Positions 1-4,052 of a stretch of DNA of 5,659 bases are shown here, one piece after another. The DNA is from Phycisphaerales bacterium (lineage in GTDB: Bacteria; Planctomycetota; Phycisphaerae; Tepidisphaerales; Tepidisphaeraceae): NCBI GenBank assembly GCA_028288905.1, contig JAQGHJ010000626.1, forward strand, positions 1 through 5,659, in the 5' to 3' direction. The notes under the pieces were generated by a model that was not told the origin of the DNA, did no database searches, and was given only the letters and a program-made list of their open reading frames with translations. Numbering within the stretch: position 1 is the stretch's first letter; each line of letters starts with the position of its first letter. Made by a program: the position numbers and the translations under genes.

Positions 1-2
1 TG

Positions 3-545
3 GACAACCGTGAAGGCCAGGTCCACTTGGAGTTCACGATCCCGGCCCGCGGGCTGATCGGCCTGCGAACCCGCATGCTGACCGCCACCCAGGGCACGGC
101 GATCATGCACCACAACTTCCACGAATACGCCCCAGCCCGTGGCGACGTCCCGGGACGCGCCAACGGCGTGATGATCAGCATGTCGAACGGTTCCGTGAAC
201 GCGTTCGCACTGAACAACCTGCAGCAGCGCGGGACGATGTTCGTGGAACCGACGCAGGAAGTGTACGAAGGCATGATCGTGGCCGAGAACGCCCGCGACA
301 ATGACATGCCCGTCAACCCGACGACTGCCAAGAAGCTGTCGAACATGCGGACGACCAGCAGCGACGAGAACATCATCCTCAAGCCCGCCCGGAAGCTGAC
401 CCTCGAGCAGGCGCTGGAGTACATCGAGGACGACGAGCTGGTCGAGGCGACGCCGAGCAACATCCGGATGCGGAAGCAGTTGCTGACCGAGAACGCCCGC
501 AAGAAGGCCGGGCGGAGCAAGACGGTGGAGATGGTCGAGGCGTGA
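3..545 (+). CDS. typA: TypA/BipA ribosome-associated translational GTPase, C-terminal part (5' end outside window)
   Basis: The frame is open from the first complete codon at base 3 and gives the last 180 residues before a TGA stop. No start is assigned because the gene enters from the left. BipA/TypA is an EF-G-like GTPase of about 600 residues that binds the 70S ribosome and helps 50S assembly and stress growth. What is visible is the end of the EF-G domain V-like region (ARGLIGLRTRMLT, matching the RGLIGFR segment of BipA) followed by the BipA-specific C-terminal domain. The diagnostic stretches are EVYEGMIV, KKLSNMRTTSSDE, LTLEQALEYIEDDELVEATP and IRMRKQLL, all in family order. The GTPase domain is not in the window. 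The tail ends basic (KKAGRSKT), as is common in this family. A strong hairpin lies 43 bases past the stop. Identification is secure; only the length of the missing part is unknown. Confidence 0.96.
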   Translation, partial: DNREGQVHLEFTIPARGLIGLRTRMLTATQGTAIMHHNFHEYAPARGDVPGRANGVMISMSNGSVNAFALNNLQQRGTMFVEPTQEVYEGMIVAENARDNDMPVNPTTAKKLSNMRTTSSDENIILKPARKLTLEQALEYIEDDELVEATPSNIRMRKQLLTENARKKAGRSKTVEMVEA

Positions 546-587
546 GCTGGGGCCCGGTATGAAGCCGACGGCCACAGTCGAATCGGA

Positions 588-628
588 ACGAGCCGCGGCC
601 GGCCCCCTCCGGGCCGGCCGCGGCTCGT
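588..628 (+). terminator. Perfect 18-bp inverted repeat, probable terminator of typA
   Basis: Bases 588-605 are the exact reverse complement of 611-628, leaving a 5-base loop (CCTCC). The stem is almost all G/C and starts 43 bases after the typA stop. There is no U-tract after it, only CTATAT, so it is not a textbook intrinsic terminator, but the stem is long and perfect. It lies between two convergent genes (typA and the small minus-strand gene ending at 743), so it could act in both directions. Role is inferred from structure and position only. Confidence 0.65.
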
Positions 629-662
629 CTATATGGGGGTCAGCCCGCGACGGCGGGGCACG

Positions 663-681
663 CACGGGCTGGAAGCCCGTG
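663..681. repeat. Short 8-bp-stem hairpin between convergent genes
   Basis: CACGGGCT (663-670) and AGCCCGTG (674-681) are perfect reverse complements around a 3-base loop. The hairpin sits 61 bases beyond the stop of the minus-strand gene at 743-1003 and after the larger hairpin that follows typA. It could help end transcription of the minus-strand gene, but no T-run follows in either direction. It could also be a dispersed palindromic element. Function is unknown. Confidence 0.4.
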
Positions 682-742
682 TCGCCTCGGGGCTGCGCCG
701 GCCCAGGATGCGCCGATGGCCCGACCGTCATCTTCTCGCAGT

Positions 743-1003
743 TCACTCGGACAGTGTCGCCACGGCTTCCGGCTGGGCCGCCGTTGCGGCCGCCAACGCC
801 GGAGCCGGTGCGGCCACGGACGCGTCGCAGCCCGACGCGTCGGACGCGAGGAAGACGGGCGTGCCGCGTTCGACCGCCGCTTCGGCGGCGGCATCGCGGG
901 CCGTCACCAACCGGTAGGCGACGGTGGGGACCGTCGCCGTCGCGAACAGGACGGCGGCCGGGACGAACGCGAGGCGACTGTACTTGGTGCTGCGGTACTT
1001 CAT
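743..1003 (-). CDS. Small hypothetical protein with N-terminal signal or membrane segment (86 aa)
   Basis: I do not recognise a family. The minus-strand frame starts at an ATG (complement of 1001-1003), preceded by AGGGA a few bases upstream, a fair ribosome binding site, and ends at TGA (complement of 743-745). The frame stays open further upstream, but that part is Arg/Gly/Pro-rich shadow sequence, so this ATG is preferred. The product has a basic N-terminus (MKYRSTKYSR), a hydrophobic stretch at about residues 11-30 (LAFVPAAVLFATATVPTVAY), then a polar and Ala-rich region with one cysteine (residue 59) and an Ala/Pro tail. This layout fits an exported protein with an uncleaved anchor or a signal peptide. 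Codon third positions are mostly G or C, as in the clear genes here. It converges on typA and diverges from the gene at 1306. It could still be a chance frame, since high-GC DNA gives many. Confidence 0.6.
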   Translation of the reverse strand: MKYRSTKYSRLAFVPAAVLFATATVPTVAYRLVTARDAAAEAAVERGTPVFLASDASGCDASVAAPAPALAAATAAQPEAVATLSE

Positions 1004-1056
1004 GCTTCCCTGCGGGCAAGAGCGCGGGCGACCGGGCCGGCCGTCACCGGCCGCGC

Positions 1057-1075
1057 CCGAACGCCGGGCGTTCGG
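1057..1075. repeat. Palindrome with 9-bp arms
   Basis: Bases 1057-1065 (CCGAACGCC) mirror 1067-1075 (GGCGTTCGG) around a single central G. It lies 54 bases upstream of the start of the minus-strand gene, so it could be an operator or a hairpin in that gene's leader. The compact, almost loop-free symmetry fits a dimeric protein site better than an RNA terminator, but there is no second copy in the window to support this. Confidence 0.3.
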
Positions 1076-1128
1076 TGGCGGCGGACGGGGTGCCGCCGAT
1101 CCTCCACTGTCCACGTCATCGGCCCGGA

Positions 1129-1157
1129 CCCGACCCGACTTGAGGGCACGGGTCGGG
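1129..1157. repeat. Inverted repeat, 9-bp stem with 11-base loop
   Basis: CCCGACCCG (1129-1137) is the reverse complement of CGGGTCGGG (1149-1157). It sits in the middle of the divergent intergenic region. No T-run follows on either strand. In DNA this rich in G and C a match of this size can occur by chance; no role is assigned. Confidence 0.25.
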
Positions 1158-1242
1158 CGGGCCGGCGTGGTTCTTATCGGACGGAACGGGCACCGGCGAT
1201 GAGCGGGACGGCCGGGCGGACCCTGCCCAGCGACGGCCGGGC

Positions 1243-1272
1243 CTGTCGTCCCGTCCGGTTGGCCCCTATACT
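1243..1272 (+). promoter_or_regulatory. Weak sigma-70-like promoter candidate
   Basis: TATACT at 1267-1272 matches five of six bases of the TATAAT -10 consensus and is a rare A/T-rich spot in this region. The best -35 candidate at 18 bases spacing is CTGTCG (1243-1248), a poor three-of-six match. A start near 1279 would give a leader of about 27 bases before the GTG at 1306, which suits the two-domain gene. The call rests on the -10 hexamer and its position. Confidence 0.3.
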
Positions 1273-1305
1273 CCGCCCCAACCGCCGCCGGCCCCGGATT
1301 CCCGC

Positions 1306-2466
1306 GTGACCTCATTCCTGTTCGTCTACGGCACCCTGACGCCCGGCCGCGCGCCGGCGTGCGTGGCCGACCTCGTCGCTCGGTTCGAGCCGGCCGGGCC
1401 GGCCACCGTCCGGGGCACCGTCTACGACCTTGGCGACTACCCAGGCCTCGTCCTCGACGGCCCGGCGGCGGCCGGCACCGTGCTCGGCCAAGTTTGCGCA
1501 CTGCCGGACGACCCGCTCCTGTGGCGACGGCTCGACGCGTACGAGGGATTTGACGCCAGTGCCCCGGCCGCCAGCCTGTTTTGCCGGGTGACGACCGTCG
1601 CCACCCTCGCCGCCGGCCGCCGGGTCGCGTGCCAGACGTACGTCTACAATCGCACGCCCGATCAGGGCCGAGCGGTCCCGTCCGGCGACTGGCTCGCCGG
1701 CCGCGGCGACCGCGCTGCAACCGACCTCACCCCGACCCCCACCGAAGGCACCATGCGCCGCCCGATCATCGGCATCACCGCTGACTACAACGACGAAAAC
1801 CCCACCCGGTACATGGTGCCGGGCGACTACCCCAAGAGTGTCGAGCGGGCCGGTGGGCTGCCGGTGGTGCTGCCATTCCGAACGGACCTGGCCCTGATCC
1901 CCGAGATTGTCGACGCGCTCGACGGCGTCCTGTTCACCGGCGGGAACGACTTGGACCCCGCCCTCTGGGGCGAGCCCAAGCACCCGAAGGGTGTCCCGGT
2001 CGACCCGGACCGCCAGCAATTTGAGTTGGCCCTGCTGGCCGAGGTCGAGCGGCGGCGGACGCCGGCCCTCGGCGTGTGCCTCGGGTGTCAGCTAATGAAC
2101 GTCCACCGGGGCGGGTCGCTCGTGCAGTTCCTGCCGGACGTGCCGCGGGACAACGCGCTGGAGCACCGGTTCCAGGGCGACAGCGCGTTCCGCCACGACG
2201 TCCGGGTCGAGCCCGGGACGGTGCTGGCCGACGTCGTCGGCCGCGACCGCATCTCCGTCAACAGCCGGCACAAGCAGGCCGTCAGCCGAGTCGGCCGCGG
2301 TCTCCGGCCGAACGCCTATTCGCCGGACGGGCTCGTCGAGGGCATTGAAGACCCGACCCTGCCGCTGTACCTGGCCGTCCAGTGGCACCCGGAGAACCTC
2401 AGCGAGTCGCCCGAGCACCTCGCGCCGTTCCGCCGGCTCGTGGAGGTGGCGGGGAAGGGGCGGTAG
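1306..2466 (+). CDS. Two-domain protein: gamma-glutamylcyclotransferase (AIG2-like) fused to PuuD-like gamma-glutamyl hydrolase (peptidase C26)
   Basis: The 386-residue product begins at GTG 1306 with no clear Shine-Dalgarno; the start is fixed by the domain, since the FVYGTL motif lies at residues 6-11. Residues 1 to about 130 form a gamma-glutamylcyclotransferase fold: YGTL, GTVYDLGDYPGLV, the catalytic-type Glu in RLDAYEGF (E80), and the closing PSGDW. Such enzymes release 5-oxoproline from gamma-glutamyl compounds. A linker rich in Thr and Pro (about 131-149) leads to residues 150-386, a class I glutamine amidotransferase-like hydrolase of the PuuD type: TGGNDLDP (211-218), nucleophile Cys258 in GVCLGCQLMN, VNSRHKQAV (318-326), and QWHPE with His361 and Glu363 completing the triad. 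PuuD cuts gamma-glutamyl-GABA to glutamate and GABA. Both domains look intact, and both families act on gamma-glutamyl bonds. Domain families are sure; substrates are inferred. An internal ATG at 1753 (residue 150) could allow separate translation of the second domain. Confidence 0.9.
   Translation: MTSFLFVYGTLTPGRAPACVADLVARFEPAGPATVRGTVYDLGDYPGLVLDGPAAAGTVLGQVCALPDDPLLWRRLDAYEGFDASAPAASLFCRVTTVATLAAGRRVACQTYVYNRTPDQGRAVPSGDWLAGRGDRAATDLTPTPTEGTMRRPIIGITADYNDENPTRYMVPGDYPKSVERAGGLPVVLPFRTDLALIPEIVDALDGVLFTGGNDLDPALWGEPKHPKGVPVDPDRQQFELALLAEVERRRTPALGVCLGCQLMNVHRGGSLVQFLPDVPRDNALEHRFQGDSAFRHDVRVEPGTVLADVVGRDRISVNSRHKQAVSRVGRGLRPNAYSPDGLVEGIEDPTLPLYLAVQWHPENLSESPEHLAPFRRLVEVAGKGR
1744..1755 (+). 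promoter_or_regulatory. Possible internal ribosome binding site and start for the PuuD-like domain
   Basis: GAAGG (1744-1748) precedes an in-frame ATG (1753-1755) by four bases, a little close for an ideal site. This ATG is exactly where a free-standing PuuD-like protein would begin (MRRPIIGITADY). It may be a relic of two separate genes, or a working second start giving a 237-residue protein. The sequence alone cannot tell which. Confidence 0.35.
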
Positions 2467-2521
2467 AGCGCTGAGTCGAAGACGGTGAAGTTGGTCGCGC
2501 AAATTCGCCGTCGAGACAGGG

Positions 2522-2554
2522 TCCCTCCGGCCCCCTCTCCCTCCGGGAAATGGG
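2522..2554. repeat. C/G-rich element: 9-bp direct repeat plus imperfect palindrome
   Basis: The spacer between the two-domain gene and the glycosyltransferase holds TCCCTCCGG twice (2522-2530 and 2538-2546). The second copy is part of an imperfect hairpin: 2532-2541 against 2545-2554 around a TCC loop, with eight of ten positions paired. It begins 55 bases past the stop of the upstream gene, so it could weakly end transcription. It could also be a decayed copy of a dispersed palindromic repeat. The rest of this 204-base spacer shows nothing clear except the likely start region of the next gene. Confidence 0.35.
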
Positions 2555-2670
2555 CGAGCCCAGGCGGTGCGACTGCGGCCGATCCCAGACCCGCCCGTTC
2601 GGCCCGCACATCCGGCTTAACGCGGTGCGGGCGTCACGCTGAATCCCGCGCCCGCCGGAGCCGCCGCCGC

Positions 2671-3813
2671 ATGCCCGCCGCCGAACGACCCGCTTCGCTC
2701 CGCGCCCCCTCGCCGCGCCGCATCCTGCTGCTCGTGACCGACCTGGAGCTCGGCGGCACCCCGACCGTCGTTCGGGAACTGGCCAACCGGCTGAACGAAC
2801 CGGGGCATGTCGAAGTTGAGGTGGCCTGCCTCGGGCCGTGGGGGCCGGTCGCCGACCTGATCCGCGAGGCCGGCGTCCCGGTCACCGCCCTGGGCGCGAC
2901 GTCGGTCGGGGCTTTCCCGCTGACGTTGGCGAAGCTCGTCCGGCTCATCGGCCGGGGCGGCCGGGGCGGTGCGCGGGGCGGGTTCGACACCGTCTTCAGC
3001 TTCCTCGTCCACGCTAACGTGCTGGCAGCCGTCGCGGCGGCGCTCCGCCCGGACGTCAGGTTCCTCCAGTCCGTCCAAACGACGCAGCCGAACCCGCGTT
3101 GGCACTGGTGGGCGCAGCGGCTCGTCAGCACGCTGGCCGACCGCGTCGTGGTGCCGTCCCCGTCCGCCGCCAGGGTGTCCGTTAACCGCGCGGGGGTGCC
3201 GGCGTCGCGCATCACGGTGATCCCGAACGCGGTGGACGTCGGGTCGTTCGACGCCCTCTACCGCGTCCGACGGCAGCCCGGGCCGACGCTTCAGGTCGGG
3301 TTCGTCGGTCGGCTCGACCCCGTGAAGCGTATCCCCGACCTGCTCGCGGCCATGGCGGGGCTGCCCAACGTTCACGTCCACCTGTTCGGCGACGGGGCGG
3401 AACGGCCGCACATCGAGAGGGTGGTCAATCGGCTCGGCATGGGGAGCACCGTCACCCTGCACGGCGCTGTCGCCCGCCCGCACGAGGCGCTACGCCTGAT
3501 CGACGTGCTCGTGCTGCCGTCGGCGGCCGAGGGGTTCGGGCTCGTGCTGATCGAGGCCATGGCGGCCGGCGTGCCGGTCGTCGGGACAAACGTGCCGGGC
3601 ATCCGCGACGTGATCGCCGACGGGCGGACGGGGCGGCTCGTCGGTCCCGGCGATCCGGCCGCCCTGCGAGAAGCGATCCTCACCACCGCCCTAGACGAGG
3701 GATGGCGGCGCCGCGTCGTCCCGGCCGCCCGCGCCGACGTCGAACAGCGGTTCGCGTGGCCGAATGTTCTGGTCCAGTATCGGACGCTCCTGGGAATCCG
3801 CGCCGACGACTGA
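2671..3813 (+). CDS. Glycosyltransferase, GT4 family (group 1, GT-B fold)
   Basis: The 380-residue product has the two Rossmann-like halves of a GT-B retaining glycosyltransferase. The N-terminal half starts with ILLLVTDLELGGT (residues 18-30), where the Gly-Gly pair is the usual donor/acceptor loop. The C-terminal half has VIPNAVD (183-189), VGFVGRLDPVKR (209-220), HLFGDG (237-242), and the E-x7-E signature E287 to E295 in SAAEGFGLVLIEAMAAG, which binds the nucleotide sugar. It also has the GVPVVGTNVPGIRDVI segment (300-315). Such enzymes move a sugar from a nucleotide donor to a glycan, lipid or small-molecule acceptor; donor and acceptor cannot be read here. No membrane segment is seen, so it is cytoplasmic or peripheral. 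ATG 2671 is chosen because GGAG lies 10 bases upstream and the fold begins soon after. The frame is open back to ATG 2485, but those 62 extra residues look non-coding. It is 204 bases from the upstream gene, so co-transcription is uncertain. Confidence 0.93.
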   Translation: MPAAERPASLRAPSPRRILLLVTDLELGGTPTVVRELANRLNEPGHVEVEVACLGPWGPVADLIREAGVPVTALGATSVGAFPLTLAKLVRLIGRGGRGGARGGFDTVFSFLVHANVLAAVAAALRPDVRFLQSVQTTQPNPRWHWWAQRLVSTLADRVVVPSPSAARVSVNRAGVPASRITVIPNAVDVGSFDALYRVRRQPGPTLQVGFVGRLDPVKRIPDLLAAMAGLPNVHVHLFGDGAERPHIERVVNRLGMGSTVTLHGAVARPHEALRLIDVLVLPSAAEGFGLVLIEAMAAGVPVVGTNVPGIRDVIADGRTGRLVGPGDPAALREAILTTALDEGWRRRVVPAARADVEQRFAWPNVLVQYRTLLGIRADD

Positions 3814-3830
3814 TCCCTCCGCTTCCCGCG

Positions 3831-3950
3831 TCAGTCCAATAGAACTTGGTACGGAGCGCCCGTCCAAAATAGAAGGACGCGGCCCTTGGCTCCGAGCCCA
3901 GCCTGCGCCACGAGGTGGACCGCCCCGAGATCTCGCAAGGTCGTGATCAT
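3831..3950 (-). CDS. Doubtful small ORF or gene remnant (39 aa from ATG)
   Basis: The minus-strand frame ends at TGA (complement of 3831-3833) and has an ATG at the complement of 3948-3950. The translation is unusually protein-like for an intergenic stretch: MITTLRDLGAVHLVAQAGLG, then AKGRVLLFWTGAPYQVLLD, with balanced hydrophobic and polar residues and few Arg/Pro runs. The frame stays open upstream beyond the ATG, through an acceptable stretch to about 4020 and then into shadow sequence opposite the porin start, so a GTG start further out is possible. No good ribosome binding site is seen. Third positions carry more A/T than in the clear genes. It converges on the glycosyltransferase, with 17 bases between the stops. 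It may be a real short protein, the tail of a lost gene, or chance. I do not recognise it. Confidence 0.3.
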   Translation of the reverse strand: MITTLRDLGAVHLVAQAGLGAKGRVLLFWTGAPYQVLLD

Positions 3951-4040
3951 GCCGTCCGCGACCGCCGCCGATGTAGGGGGGCGTCGGGAAACCCGCACGG
4001 TGGCGTCGGGCGATCCCACCGGCACGGGCCGGGAGCGAGC

Positions 4041-4052
4041 GGAGGCGATATC
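4041..4052 (+). promoter_or_regulatory. Strong Shine-Dalgarno site for the porin gene
   Basis: GGAGG at 4041-4045 stands seven bases before the ATG at 4053, which is near-ideal spacing. It is the best ribosome binding site in the window and fixes the start of the porin frame, which is otherwise hard to place because the N-terminal region is low in conservation signals. Confidence 0.65.

Larger units (their letters stand above)
1004..1305. other. Intergenic region between divergent genes, with two inverted repeats
   Basis: No convincing coding sequence is seen; the open frames across it give Arg/Gly/Pro-rich translations typical of non-coding high-GC DNA. It should hold the control regions of the minus-strand gene starting at 1003 and of the plus-strand gene starting at 1306. 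Two inverted repeats stand out: a near-perfect palindrome at 1057-1075 (9-bp arms around one central G) and a 9-bp stem at 1129-1137/1149-1157 with an 11-base loop. A promoter-like hexamer lies at 1267-1272. Confidence 0.5.

Noticed and set aside
559..1309. Several plus-strand open frames between typA and the two-domain gene
   Set aside because: They overlap the hairpin or run antisense to the small minus-strand gene, have Arg-rich translations and show no motifs or clear ribosome binding sites.
1004..1720. Upstream extension of the small minus-strand frame to 325 codons
   Set aside because: The extension runs antisense to the cyclotransferase domain and is Arg/Gly/Pro-rich. A proper ATG with a ribosome binding site exists at 1003.
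1312..2019. Minus-strand open frame of 235 codons opposite the two-domain gene
   Set aside because: It is a shadow of a gene whose catalytic motifs are plain on the plus strand.
3846..3873. TTGGTA and an A-rich stretch as a porin promoter
   Set aside because: The best hexamer pair (TTGGTA with AATAGA, 16-base spacing) matches the consensus poorly, and the site is about 180 bases from the porin start inside a possible minus-strand ORF.
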